A DNA stretch of 64,000 nt from positions 146,626,798 to 146,690,797 of the forward strand of contig NC_081183.1 in NCBI RefSeq assembly GCF_029867415.1, read 5' to 3'. Positions 32,764 through 44,675 of this stretch are shown here, piece by piece; position 1 is the first letter of the stretch; every line of letters begins with the position of its first letter. This DNA comes from Vicia villosa. Taxonomy: Eukaryota; Streptophyta; Magnoliopsida; Fabales; Fabaceae. The notes under the pieces are model-generated. The model had not been told where the DNA came from and did not search any database. It saw only the letters and a program-made list of their open reading frames with translations. Made by a program: the position numbers and the translations under genes.

Positions 32764-32842
<79 letters not shown>
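32764..32842. repeat. (TTA)n microsatellite before the copia-A 3' LTR
   Basis: About 26 TTA units lie inside the element between pol and the 3' LTR, where a polypurine tract would be expected. No clear purine tract is visible. Confidence 0.9.
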
Positions 32843-32843
<1 letters not shown>

Positions 32844-33269
32844 GTGAGATATTGGATCGAACTCTAGTATGGCCGAAGGGTAGCTTCTTGGTTCGACAGG
32901 GTTAAGCATGAAGTCGAAGGTTGTTCACATGCTTGTGTCGAAGATGCTAGGGTTGTTAGCATGTTAAATTAGGTTTTAGTGTTTAAACCCTAATTTGTTA
33001 AGTTAGTTTGTTTATTAAGTTGGCTTGTGTAATGGGCCTTGTGGAAAAAGCCCATTAGTTAGTATGTTAGGTTTTATTATAAATAGCATACTAGTCTCTC
33101 ATCATTGCTAAGCTGCAAATCCTAATTTGGGGTGAGAGAGGTTATTTGTTATTCTTGTAAACTTGTAATCTTGTTTTAAGAGAAAGTAAAAGAATAGCAG
33201 TTATAACCAATTCTTGTGTTCTTCTTCTTCCTTGTTTTATACTTTGTTCTTGGCATTGAATTCACAACA
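32843..33269 (+). repeat. Copia-A 3' LTR
   Basis: 427 bp with the same ends as the 5' LTR. I saw two differences (C/T in each case). It is followed by ATTAT and a further TTA run. Confidence 0.93.

Positions 33270-33306
<37 letters not shown>
33270..33306. repeat. (TTA)n microsatellite after copia-A
   Basis: The TTA run continues directly after the 3' LTR and supports insertion into a microsatellite. Confidence 0.88.
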
Positions 33307-33307
<1 letters not shown>

Positions 33308-33510
33308 AGTAAATGTAATTATGCTTTATTGTCAATGAAACAATAAAATAAATTGTGACTATTATCTGAGTATACTAGTGAGCATGTCCTATGTCTCGTA
33401 GATATCATATATGATAACCAATATTCATATAGGTGTTAAAATTAGATGTAATATTTGAATTAGATTGATCAATCATGAGAATATTACACAATAAGTTAGA
33501 TAAGTGTCAT

Positions 33511-35595
33511 CATTTCTACAAAAAGTATATACTACATGGTTCATTTTATCACGGTTATTTGAACTATCGTGATGACATCTTTAAAATCAGGTCCCATCAT
33601 TTTTTTTTATTTTTTAAATAAAATTAGATTACATAGGTTTGAATCTCAACGCCAATAATTTTGTGATTTTGTTAATATTATAGTGGCACATTTCTTTTTT
33701 ATTTATTTTTAAATTAAAAATAAATGATATCGCCGCAGTTTATTACCCCAACCGTGGTGATATCAGTTACCTCTTTTAATTTTTTTTCCACAGTGACACC
33801 ATCCTTTTTCATTTATTTTTAATATGGAAATATTTCACATTTCACTACGATTGGTTCAAACCACCAAGGTGAAATGTGTTATTTAGAAATATGAAACACA
33901 ACTTAACTTGTCTATTCATTTTCCATCTTTTCATTTCATCGTTGAAAAACCATTCAAACCTAACACATTCAGAGCAAGTTAAACTCATATTTTCATCTTC
34001 ATTAACAAAACAAAACACGCTACCACCATCGTTCATTCTCTAGTTAACGTATAAAGTCATCACTATCATTCGTTCTTGGATTTACTTTTTACACATCAAC
34101 GAAAAACAGTATCACCATCGTTTGTTCTTGGGTTTCCCTTTTACAAAGAGATTCTACAATGATGACTAGATTAACAAAATTATGCAATTCGGGTAACAGA
34201 TTATCGATCGAGTTTAATCCTGTAACTTGGACATGTTATTATGAATTTTTTTCACATTTTTAGGAGTTATGTTTCGCTTCTTGGAAGTAGAAGAATGAGT
34301 ATTTTGATTGATGATTTGTCTCAAGTATAAAAAAATATGAAAGAAAGGATATGGACAAATGTCAAGGGATTAATTTGATTTTACTTGATTCAATAATATT
34401 TTTTATAACTGCTAATATATACTTATTGATGTAACTGTAGTCGGTTTTCAAGTTTACTGATGATTATAAGTTGAAGAAAAAGTGGATCACTTATGCTAGT
34501 GAGCGTTGAAGGGATTTTAAGTCACATCTCACGCGTAACTACATTATAAAGCCTAAGGCTGATCATGAGCATCCAATTATGAAATATAATGTAATTGGCA
34601 AGATGGTTTGAGAAAAGTTTCTGAAGTCTCGTAGTTCTGCTGATTTCGTGGTTAGTATAATAATCGTATTCTTATAATTCTTTGATTATGATTTATACAT
34701 AAAACAATGCAAATCACTATTTTCATTATGTTTATACCATGTTAAAAGTGAATCAGAAAAACTAAACAAAGAAAACAAACACATACTCCCATAGATTGTC
34801 TAGTGAGGGTTATGTGAAACTTAAGGAAAAATTGATTAATGAAAAAGACAACAAATGGGAGAAAAGGACTCCATGAGTTGTGATCGCTGCCCATCTCCAC
34901 TATCACGATTTAATAAGTGGAAGACAGCTCGACAAATACCAAAATGAGAGTTCACTTCAGATGCTTCACGAGTAGTCGCTGAGAAAATTGTAAGTAGGAT
35001 TTGTTATGTGAAATTTAAATTGCTTTGGTAGCAAAATATCTTATTTGTGTTGTGTAGGATTTGTTGATTGATATGGCCAATAAAGGTACATTTTTTCCCC
35101 AACCACAACATGATATATTAGTCAAAGAAATCATAACAAAGGAGCAAGGTGGCTATGTACGTGGCGTGGGAGAAGGCATTGGTCTGATATTATGGTTTGG
35201 TACATTGAGAAAAAGCACACACATGCAAAAGAAAGAGATGCATGGGATTGTTGAGAAGAATTTATCAAGTGAACATGAATTGGAAAAAAAGAGTTGGAAG
35301 ATTTAGAGGTGGTGAACAATAAGAAGTTGGAAGATGTTTTAATACATGAGCAGGAAATTCGCAGAAAAGAGATGACTGAGCTCATTGATGAGGTATAAAG
35401 AAATAAAAACATAAACTCCAATAGTTGGGATTTGAAGCGTGTCCTGAGTTGTTTTTCCCACGGTTATATTAAAAACCGAGGAAATATGTTGTTATTTTTA
35501 TTTTTAAAATTTATGGAGCGCCTTGACGTTATACTTCGGTTTATTTTTTGGCTTAGGTGAAAACTTTGTCATGAAATGTATTATTTGTAGTAGTG
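33511..35595 (+). mobile_element. CACTA (En/Spm) relic
   Basis: The right end GTAGTAGTG (35587-35595) is the complement of CACTACTAC. The left end CATTTCTACAAAAAG fits CACTACTACAAAAAG with two changes. Sub-terminal regions hold several ACGGTT/AACCGTG-type repeats (33546-33870 and 35460-35490), as is usual for CACTA elements. The 3-bp flanks (CAT and CTT) match at two of three bases. A transposase-related relic lies in the middle. Confidence 0.65.
34200..35300 (+). pseudogene. En/Spm-type protein relic (Transposase_24-like)
   Basis: Reading across several frames gives MFRFLEVEE and KWITYASER-like pieces (34268-34510), then FKSH and LRNYIKPKADHEHP-like pieces (34515-34575). HRLSSEGYVKLKEKLI-like sequence follows at 34790-34835. 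These are characteristic of the second protein of plant En/Spm elements. Stops and shifts break it throughout, and gaps between the conserved blocks suggest lost or intron sequence. It is non-functional. Confidence 0.6.
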
Positions 35596-35889
35596 CTTTG
35601 TACACCTTACTATCGTCCAAATGCAAAGTCCTGGTGTTCTCATGTATTCCATATGTGTATGTTGGCTCATGACCGCGTATGGCCAGAGCTTTTTTCTCTT
35701 TCGATCTTTTCCTTGTGTTTTGAGGCATACAAAACAGATTAAACGTTTCTAAAATGGAACATTAAATCATAAATGTCATTCAATCATTAAAAGCCTAATT
35801 TATGTACTATTTTTGCAAAACCTACTTATTTTACTATTAGAAACAATAAATGGTTATGAATTTCGTGAAAATACTATGATAAGAACTTA

Positions 35890-36350
35890 GTAGAAATTGT
35901 GGTTAATCTTTCACCCTACATCATCTTAGAAAACTCACTATAAAGAGATTTTTTAGTAGACCAAAATATTATATCATCTGCATAAATATGAACTGGAAAA
36001 AATCATTTATAATTAATAAACATGATGGTATCTACCTTCCTTCAAAATAACTTTTTTTTATCAAGATCTTTCTCAATCTCTCAAACCAAACTCTAGAAGC
36101 TTGTCGGAGTTCACATAGAACCCTTTTGAGTTTGAAAATGTGATCGAGATACTTGTGATCCTCCCAACACATAAGATGAGACATGTAGACCTCTTTTTTA
36201 AATAAAATTTTAGGGAATGTATACTATAAAGCTTAGAATTTCAAAAACACGTGAAGACAAAAAGGAGTCCAATCGCTTCGAGGTAAGCTCAAAGAGCATG
36301 CTTTTCTCATAGTCGATTCCTTTTTCTTGATTATATTGAACCAAATTGTA
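35890..36350 (-). pseudogene. pol: Copia RT relic, minus strand
   Basis: On the minus strand, conceptual pieces run in RT order. QEKGIDYEKS (near 36340) is followed by DHKYLDHIFKLKR and VWFERLRKIL (36165-36080). VHIYADDIIF, a YVDD-type active site, lies near 35985-35960, followed by SEFSKMM. This resembles the SIRE/Maximus group. The middle of the domain is compressed and stops are frequent. No LTRs could be assigned to it. Confidence 0.7.
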
Positions 36351-37492
36351 AGAGAATATTTTCATTCTCTATTATTTATTTCTTGTGTATAAAGTTATTT
36401 AAAATGATTTAAGTATCTTCTACTCGAACATTCGAAAACTACTTGTGCATGTGATTATTTGGTCTCAAGATGCATATGGCAACATATTGTCTAGCATAAT
36501 GATAATCAAGTGAATATGAGAAATGCAAACGTTAAAGCATAATTTGGATGTGTTATCTTTAGTGACCCATTAGCCACTTCCCAAATCCAATCTTTCATTA
36601 TCTTGTGGTCAACACTTATCTGACAAAGTCAACACTTTGATCTTCTAATAGAAGATCAAGAAGCTATCCTTTAGTAGTTTGTACTTTGATGACCAATAAG
36701 TCTATTCTCTATTATCTTATCCTATCAATATCATTTTTGAGGGGTTTTCCTGTCCAAGTATTAAGTTCAAATTGATAGACAATAACATAATACACAAGGT
36801 ACAATGATACAAGCATGTGTGACAACTTATGTTGTTAGTACAAGGTTGTGTGAAATTACTTTGACATCTAGTATATTTTTCTACAATGGCTCTAAACCCA
36901 ACAAATATCTCATGAAACTAACCAATTAAATGAGGATTTAGTTGAAAAGAAAGATAACATTGAACATAAAATTAACCTTGAGAAGTGAATCTTATCAAAG
37001 AACTTTCCAAAACAAGATATACATGAACAAAATAGAAAGAAAGAAACATTCAAAATATCAGGTGATATAAAATTTATACACTTCCTATTGAAAGTGAAAA
37101 AACATATATTAAGCTAAATTTTGGTTACATTTTTTTGAGAGCTAATATTGCAAATATAAACATCTTATTTTTTTTATTTATTTCCTCAAAGGTTTAATTT
37201 TTAGCTTTGATAAGAAAAAGAAACTAACTTGTAGTAAGTTCTTTGTGTTGAGAAACCTAAGGTATAGTACTTGAATTAGAAAAAACATTAGTAAACTTAT
37301 AATCAATTGAATTATATTGAAGATATCTCGGAAGTGAGAGAAATGGACTTAACTTCACATTGTCGGGTGAATTAAGATAGGTATTGTGTGTCTTCTATTT
37401 TCCTTATCTCTTTACCGTTCAACATTTTTGCTAAACATATTTTTATTTTAAATAAACTAGAAAAAAATTAATAATATCAACATAATTAAAAT
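36351..37492. other. AT-rich intergenic sequence
   Basis: I see no gene, RNA or recognisable element in this stretch. A short inverted repeat occurs near 36632-36653 (TTGATCTTC/GAAGATCAA). Confidence 0.4.
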
Positions 37493-37738
37493 TATTATGA
37501 ATAATAGTAAATAGATGTGGATGTTGATTTACCCAACTTTCTATATTCTTTAACTCTTATAAATTAATTTTTTAACTTTTATGTATTCCTTAAGTTAATG
37601 GTTGCTTATTGGTCATGTACTATAAATATGGTTCATGTTGCAATGCTAAGAGAACTTGAAGATGATAATACAAGATTACTTTCTCTCTTCTCTTTCTCTC
37701 ATTCATCTCTCTATATAGTTTTGGTTAATTTCATAACA
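37493..37738 (+). repeat. Copia-B 5' LTR
   Basis: It starts TATTATGAATAATAG, where the 3' copy has the expected TGTTATGAATAATAG, and ends TTTCATAACA. Directly after it CGTTATCAGCACGAAG serves as primer site, a form known in plant copia elements. Confidence 0.85.
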
Positions 37739-38249
37739 CGTTATCAGCACGAAGCTCTCAGGTATACTTTTTTTTGTTGGTTTTAGTTTCATAAAATCTA
37801 TTAGTTATTCAACCTATTATATCTTATTTGATTAGGATAATATCAATTCTTATTTCGATGCATCTCAAAAAGATTGCAAGAATAATATTAAAATATCCCA
37901 AATGGATTTCATAAAGATTTTTTTTTTGTATGGATCTAAAAGTTTATAATTTGTAATATGCTCATAAAAAAATTGTCATTTTAGAATATTGACAGAAATA
38001 ATTTTAACACATCCTAGAAGAATTATTATATTTTTTAGATCATTGTTTATAACAAATTATTTATAAATTTCCTGAAGGATAACCAAACAAATTATTTATA
38101 TAATTTCTGAAGAACTTATCATACATCCCTGAAGGATAGTAAAATTAAGTAATTATATGATGATATGATTTTGTATGATTTTGATAATTATATGATAATA
38201 TGTTCATATGCATGTGTATGGTTAAAGTGTTTAATCATGGAATATATAT

Positions 38250-38366
38250 TGCCAACCGTGTGTGTGTGTGATCTAGCGGTGAAACGCTTGAGTCCTGAGA
38301 GTGTGCTCCTCTCAAGGTCTCAGGTTCGAAACCCGCTAGGTTCAAATTGCTTATTAAAAAAAAAAG
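38250..38366 (+). repeat. tRNA-derived SINE
   Basis: An A-box-like GATCTAGCGGTGAAACG (38271-38287) and an exact Pol III B box GGTTCGAAACC (38323-38333) are spaced as in a tRNA. They are followed by a short body and an A(10) tail ending near 38366. It does not fold as a complete tRNA, so a SINE is the better call. Target duplications are not clear. Confidence 0.7.
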
Positions 38367-38897
38367 ATATAGTTACTGATGTTTCAAAATTAGGATGATC
38401 GGTGTTTAATTTGTGTCCTCAAATGAAATACCTCATATTAAACAAAGTCTTGTTGATACATTTTCTTTATAAATTATTATTTCTAAATATTGATATTTTA
38501 ACAAGAGAATTGAGACATTGATTACTAGAGGAGAAAATAAAAGGTCAGTTTCAGGACCGTAAGAGTCAAAATTAAAGAGGGAGCCTGAATTTTATTGCTA
38601 CTATCAAAATAACTTCACCCTCCACATCCATTGGTATAGGTCAACAAAAGAATTAGTCTCTCATGTCAATAGTTAGTGACTTAGTTTATATAATTAACGT
38701 GTATCATTCTTTTTTATTGTATAGACTACATTTTTGTACTACAATTTATTTATTTTTGTAAAATTATGTTGCAGCCTATTAAAAATATACATCAATAGTC
38801 TAAAGTTGCTAGATACTTTAAAATTGTTATAATAGTGCTTATATTTCTCATATAAATATTGATTATACTATTCTTTTCTATTTACAAGTATAGTGTA

Positions 38898-39669
38898 CAG
38901 GGCCGGTCCTGACTATTTAGAGGGTCAGGGCAAATAACAAAAATGGATCATTAAAAAGTGAGCAATTACTCAAAAAAATTAGTCATAAATTAAATAGTAC
39001 TAATATTGCTAATTTTTAATATATTATTATAAAATAAATTAAATAATTTGTCTTTTTATAAAAAAAAATCAATAATTTGAATTAAGTTTCGCTTATTTTT
39101 TTTCTCGATATTAGGAGAGTGAAAGTTGTTAGTAGTAACTACATAAAGATAAAAAAAAAATTGTTTTGTGACTCTTTGATAAACCGACAAATTTTATTGC
39201 AATTGATGCATTCGTTTGAAAAAAAATTGAATTAATTAAATTTTTATAAAATCTTATAAATATGGTGTTAGGTTAGACTAACTTAAATCAAGTTGTTTTA
39301 AATTTATTAAATTAATTTATTAGCCATATATTCATAAAAATTAATTTAAAAAACACTAATATCTATTTTTAAATCTATTATTATGAAATAAAATTTAACA
39401 ACATATATTTTTATAAAATAAAATCAAACCAGTAATAATTATATACCACTAATAATTATATAACTATGGTAGTATTTCTTATAATTTAATATATAATAAA
39501 TTTTTGAATATTTAATTATAAAAAATAAATATTATCTAAAATTTATATTTTTGAAAAGTTAATAGAATTAATATTATATATAAATATAATTTGGAAATAT
39601 TCTAACATGTAGTTGTTAGGGTGCAGCGGTAATATAAGTTTGGTTTTGCATGAAAGTTTTGGGTTCGAG

Positions 39670-39721
<52 letters not shown>

Positions 39722-39826
39722 TATTTTCAGTACCATTCATAAAGCTCACACCTCAAATTTTTTAAGCTCCATTTTTTTGAGGCCCAGGGCCGTGGGCCTG
39801 TCTGTCCAAGCCTAGGGTCGACCCTG
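38898..39826. mobile_element. hAT element, 929 bp, with 8-bp duplication ATAGTGTA
   Basis: The left end CAGGGCCGGTCCTGAC and the complement of the right end, CAGGGTCGACCCTAGG, form imperfect inverted repeats. ATAGTGTA occurs exactly at 38890-38897 and 39827-39834. The interior is AT-rich without coding and so non-autonomous. A tRNA-like piece (about 39614-39670) followed by (TA)n lies near the right end. Confidence 0.93.
39614..39716 (+). repeat. SINE-like piece with (TA)n tail inside the hAT element
   Basis: GGTGCAGCGGTAA and GGGTTCGAGC resemble degenerate A and B boxes about 40 bp apart. The B box runs directly into a TA array of about 22 units. Confidence 0.45.
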
Positions 39827-39899
39827 ATAGTGTATGAAAGACATTTGTAATAGAACAACTGTCGGCTTTTTCCTCGAGTTTGCACTACATTTATATTAG

Positions 39900-40870
39900 A
39901 ATAATTGAAACATGTATCATTGTAAACAAGAAGTTTACAAATTACACTTAAATGTATCGTTGGTAAAATCGGTTGAGTTATCTCAGATATAATATGATGC
40001 GGATAATTAATACTGAAGAACCAGAAGTTTCTTCAATCCACTAAATTTTTGTGTTACTAATGGAAATTAAAAATCAGAGAAATTGAGTTTTTCATGACAT
40101 TAATTGTTGCATCGACCAAAACATCATGCAAAATATTTATTGTCTACTCATAACCAAACATTTGTGAAATTGTTTTCTCAGACAATGATCTCATTTTCTG
40201 AATTTTTTTCCAAGAATTTCTTGATAAGTATCACATATATTATTAAAAATTGATACTGAACGTCTTGTAGCATATGTTCATATGAAAAAATGGACTTGAA
40301 GATCCATTCTTTAGACGTCTAAAGTCAGTTGTATGAGTGATACTTATGAGATTATAACTTCTAAATTATGCTTTGGAAACATACAATAAGATACTATATT
40401 TTAACCCTCCCTTAACTTACCATTTATTATAATATTTCTCATCTAAGTGAACATTTGGATGTGTTGCGTATATTCCAATTGCCCCAATATAATACATTAA
40501 GATGAGTCATGAAAGAATATTGAAAAATATAATTGATATGAATCCCAATTTTGAGGATATAATTTGAGCAAATAATAAAATACTTGGTTGCAGCCCAGGA
40601 GGCTGATTATCACTTAATAAATTATTTTTTCAATATTAGGGAGAGGGAATAAAGAGTTGAAATCATGAACGAGAAGTTCAAATAAACAATTTTAAATCTT
40701 GATCCCTTTACAAATCAATATGAACCAGAAGTTCGAAATATTATTCATTTGTAAATTTTATACAACCAACTATAGTTGCTAATACTACAATCGAAGTGGA
40801 TTCTCCTGTTGGATAATCTTATATTGCAAATGAATTGAAATTGTGCATGAAGCATGGTAGGAAAGTAAGT
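39900..40870 (+). pseudogene. pol: Copia-B pol fragment 1 (integrase end and linker)
   Basis: A pre-integrase-like trace (near 39960-40010) is followed by the integrase C-terminal phrase HVHMKKW-like at 40270-40295. The linker after integrase then appears: VYSNCPN-like text near 40460-40490 and a DPFTNQYEPEV-like stretch near 40700-40735. GQSYIANELKLCMKHGR-like sequence ends it at 40810-40860. This material normally lies downstream of integrase, but here a second pre-integrase and integrase follow it. It therefore belongs to a separate, earlier copy. Confidence 0.55.
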
Positions 40871-40899
40871 TCCAATATTAACAATTGTAAACCTGAAGT

Positions 40900-43290
40900 T
40901 TACAAATAATGATAAACTTATAATTTGGCATGAGCGATTGGGCCATCCTGGTTATATAATGATGTGAAAAATAATTGAAAATTTATGCGGTCATCAATTA
41001 ATGAGTCGAGAAATTATTCAATCAAATATGTTCTCATGCAACTCTTGCTCGCAATGAAAATTGATAATTCGACCATCACCAACAAAAATTGGAAATGAAT
41101 CTATCAGTTTTTAGAGCGTATACATGGTGATATTTGTGGGTTAATACACCCATCATGTGGACCATTTAGATATTTTATGGTTTTAGTTGATGCATCAACA
41201 AGATGGTCACATGTTTCTTTGTTGTCAACTCGCAACCAGGCGTTTGCGAGATTACTAGCTCAACTGATTCGAATAAGAGCTCATCTCTCGGATTATCCTG
41301 TCAAGAAAATATGTGTTGATAATGCTGCAGAATTTTCATCTCAAGCATTTGATGAGTATTGTATGTTTAATGGAATTGACATTGAACACCCAGTAACACA
41401 TGTTCATACACAAAAATGGACTTGTAGAATCATTTATTAAGCATATGAAATGAATTGCAAGAGTGCTTATTATGAGATGCAAATTCCAAATTTCTGCTTG
41501 AGGACATGAAATTTTTCTTGCTACAACGTTGATTCACATCAGGTCAACGAGTTACCACACCTCTTCCCCTTTATAATTAGTTTTTGGTAAAGAACATAAT
41601 ATTTCCCCTTTATAATTTAGTTGGAATGAATTATCATTATCTCATCTTGATCCTCGAACAAAACAATGTGAACTAAAAGTTCAAAAGATAATTCAACTAC
41701 AAAACTTAGCAAATCAATTACCAAATGCATTCAGTGGTACAAAAGGTGTGACTAAATCATATATATACCAACTGCAAATGGCCCAATAAAAATTGATATC
41801 CCTATTGGACAATCCAATGAGTCTCAACCACGCCTGAAGCGTGACAGATCAATCGGTTCCAAAGATAAAAATCCTCGAACAAGAAAGGGTATAAGATTAA
41901 AGATGGTCCAAGTGAGAATATAGGAAATCTAAAAGAATCTTCATACATAATAAATATTTTATCTCTAGAAGAGATTAATCAGGTACCTGAAACTTATGAA
42001 AATAAAGAGTTCTCAATAAATTATGTCCATAATGGAGTAAAATGAAACCGACATGAAGTCGACATTGATGATATTTTTCATACAATATAACGCTAAAGGT
42101 GATAAATAACAAAGAGGATCATTAAGCGACGTCTATTAAAGTTTGTATGAATGGAAATATGCAATTGAAGCAGAATTAAACCCACTTCACAAAAGAAAAA
42201 TGTTTGGACATGTAGTTCAAACACCTCAAGGTTTGAAGCCAGTTGGATACAAATAAGTTTTCGTGCGAAAAATGAAAATAATAAAATTTTGAGATACAAA
42301 ACTCGACTTGTCGCTCAATGATTTTTGCAAAGACATGAAATTAGTTTTGATAAGACATATTCACCTATAATAGATACAAGCACTTTTCGATATTTAATAA
42401 GCCTTGTGGCATATGAAGGGCTTAATTTGCGCATGATGGATATTGTAACATATTATCTATATGATTCACTTAATAGTGACATTTACGTGAAACTTCCTGA
42501 AGTGTTCAATATACCAGAGACACGTAATTTTGGATCTCGAGAATACTACTCCATCAAATTGAATAAGTCTCTATATGGGTTGAAACAATTTGGACGAATA
42601 TGGTATAATCGTCTCGGTGAATATTTACTAAAGGGTGGATATAAAAATAACTCAGTTTGTCCTTGTATTTTCATAAAAGGATTTGGAAAATAATTTGCAA
42701 TAATAGTTGTCTATATGGATGACATAAATATTATTAGGACTCCTGAAGAGCTTCCAAAAGTTATAAATTGCTTAAAGAAAGAGTTTGAGATGAAGAACCT
42801 AGGAAAAACAAAATTATGTCTAGGCTTACAAATTGAGAATTTGGACAATGGAATATTTGTACACCACGAAGCTTATATAGAAAAGTGTTGAAACACTTAT
42901 ATATGGACAAATCTCGTCCGTTGTATACTCCGATGATTGTTAGATCATTAGATGTAAAGAAATATTCTTTCAGGCCTCGAGAAAAGCATGAAAATTTGTT
43001 TGGTCTTGAAGTACCATATTTTAGTTCAATTGGAGCACTAATGTACCGTACCATTTATACGCGTCTTGATAAATCATTTGTGGTCAATCTATTAGCAAGA
43101 TACAATTATTCACCTATACAAAGATATTGGAACGGAGTCAAACATATACTTCGTTATCTTAGAGATGTCAGTTACTTGTCAGATCCTCACAATGGTAGAT
43201 CAGAAACAAGTTTTTTTTTACATGTGATGGTACATCCATTTCTTGGAGATATATGAAACAACTCATGACAACAACTTCATCAAAACCCGC
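40900..43290 (+). pseudogene. pol: Copia-B pol fragment 2 (integrase, RT, RNase H start)
   Basis: WHERLGHPGY (near 40940) opens the pre-integrase region. Integrase follows (GDICGLIHPSCGPFRYFMVLVDAS at 41130-41200, with CVDNAAEF at 41315-41340), then the linker SLSHLDPRT (41635-41660). RT has YSPIIDTSTFRYLISL, VVYMDD (active site YMDD, near 42705-42720) and LYGLKQ. The RT end and RNase H start (GALMYRT, HILRYLR, 42885-43255) lie in another frame. Multiple stops and shifts are present and the RNase H is incomplete. Confidence 0.85.
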
Positions 43291-43584
43291 ATAACTATTA
43301 GCACTACATGAAGTCAATTCAAAGAAGAAACTTTTAAGCAACAACTACAAAGAATACCGTCTTACATATAAATGTATGCACGAGGGGGAGAAATACATAT
43401 GTTTTGCACTCTTTTTTCCTTCACCATGATTTTGTCCCACTGAGTTTTCCTGATAAGGTTTTTAACGAGGCAATTCACATTCAAAGGATATTGTACTCTT
43501 TTTCCTTCACTAGAATTTTTCCCACTGGATTTTCTTTAGTAAGGTTTTAACTAGGCATATCTTCAATGAACATTCAAGAGGGGG

Positions 43585-43825
43585 TGTTATGAATAATAGC
43601 AAATAGATGTGAATGTTCATTTACCCAACTTTCTATATTCTTTAACTCTTATAAATTAATTTTTTAACCTTTATGTATTCCTTAAGTTAATAGTTGTTTA
43701 TTGGTCATGTACTTTAAATATGGCCTATGTTACAATGCTAAGAGAATTTGAAGATGATAATACATTACTTTCTCTCCTCTCTTTCTCTCCTCCATCTCTA
43801 CGTTATTTTGATTAATTTCATAACA
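43585..43825 (+). repeat. Copia-B 3' LTR
   Basis: It starts TGTTATGAATAATAG after the purine tract AAGAGGGGG and ends TTTCATAACA. Compared with the 5' copy it has several substitutions and small indels. Confidence 0.85.
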
Positions 43826-43830
43826 AAAAC

Positions 43831-44198
43831 TTTTATTTCTTGTATTTTTCATACTCTCAAATTATACCCATTTGCAACTAAGTGTGCCGTATTTCTATTA
43901 ATGATTCCATTTTTCATGTTGTTTGTTCCTAAATATCCATTTAGTACTTATAATTAAGTGATTTTTAGAACAATGGATTAAGTTCCATACGTCATTTCTC
44001 TTTCCATGGTTGAGCTTTCTTTGCATTTTAACAATGAGTCAACTTTTATTGATTATATAGGCTCTTATATGGATTTAAGCTCTAACGTGATAATTACAAA
44101 TGTTTTTACAAGAGACTTAGTACTTACACCATTTTTAATGTCTTTAAGGACATTCTTCAACGTCCCTTAAGTAATTAGCAGGATGTCTTGTATAGTAA
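43831..44198. other. AT-rich intergenic sequence
   Basis: Nothing recognisable in this stretch. Confidence 0.4.
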
Positions 44199-44541
44199 TT
44201 AGGGGTCGCAAATGGACATGTCCGTCCCGTTTAAGTTTGTCTCGTAAAAATCCGCAAAAAAAATGAGGCGGGATGGAGCAAGCATATTTGAGAGTGCGGG
44301 TCTAAAAGCTTGTTTCGTCATGGAAAAAAAAGTGAGGACGGAGCGGGAAAAGCCCGCGGCCATTAAACTTTTTAGACCTAAAAATAATATAATTGTATGA
44401 AAAAGTTCATGCCCGCAAAAAAACGCAACGGGACGGGACAAACATATTAAAGAGAGCGGTCATAAAACCTTGTCCTACCCCACTAAAAAATACGGGCAAG
44501 ACGGCCTTTCTCGCGGGCCGGACTCGTTTTGCCACCCCTAA
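44199..44541. mobile_element. MITE with AGGGGTGGCAAA-type ends
   Basis: AGGGGTCGCAAA (44201-44212) and TTTTGCCACCCCT (44527-44539) are near-perfect inverted ends. Inside are matching GCGGG-rich runs on both strands. This family is common in plants. I could not fix the target duplication. Confidence 0.65.
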
Positions 44542-44631
44542 TGGCAAGTAGTATTAAACACGGATTGAGATACTATTTTTAAAAAAAAAATGGAGAATAC
44601 CATTATCAATGTTTTCATTAAATACAAGATA

Positions 44632-44675
<44 letters not shown>

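Larger units (their letters stand above)
14905..33269 (+). mobile_element. Copia-A: Ty1/copia element split by Ogre-B
   Basis: Two 427-bp LTRs (14905-15331 and 32843-33269) flank gag-protease (15357-16358) and pol (29762-32724) in copia order: Gag, protease, integrase, RT, RNase H. Removing Ogre-B and one TCCAT copy leaves an element of about 5 kb in which the two coding parts join in frame. The Gag resembles the Tork/Tnt1 type. LTRs differ at two sites (both C/T). Four in-frame stops and one frameshift make it inactive on its own. Confidence 0.93.
37493..43825 (+). mobile_element. Copia-B: old Ty1/copia element with nested insertions
   Basis: LTRs of 246 and 241 bp (37493-37738 and 43585-43825) are clearly homologous but differ at many sites (roughly 8% by eye). 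Flanks AAAAT and AAAAC would be a 5-bp duplication with one change. Inside are a SINE (about 38250-38366), a hAT element (38898-39826) and two overlapping sets of pol fragments. AAGAGGGGG precedes the 3' LTR as the purine tract. Confidence 0.85.

Noticed and set aside
38260..38340. A functional tRNA gene
   Set aside because: Pol III boxes are present but the arms do not form a full cloverleaf, and an A tail follows. A SINE fits better.
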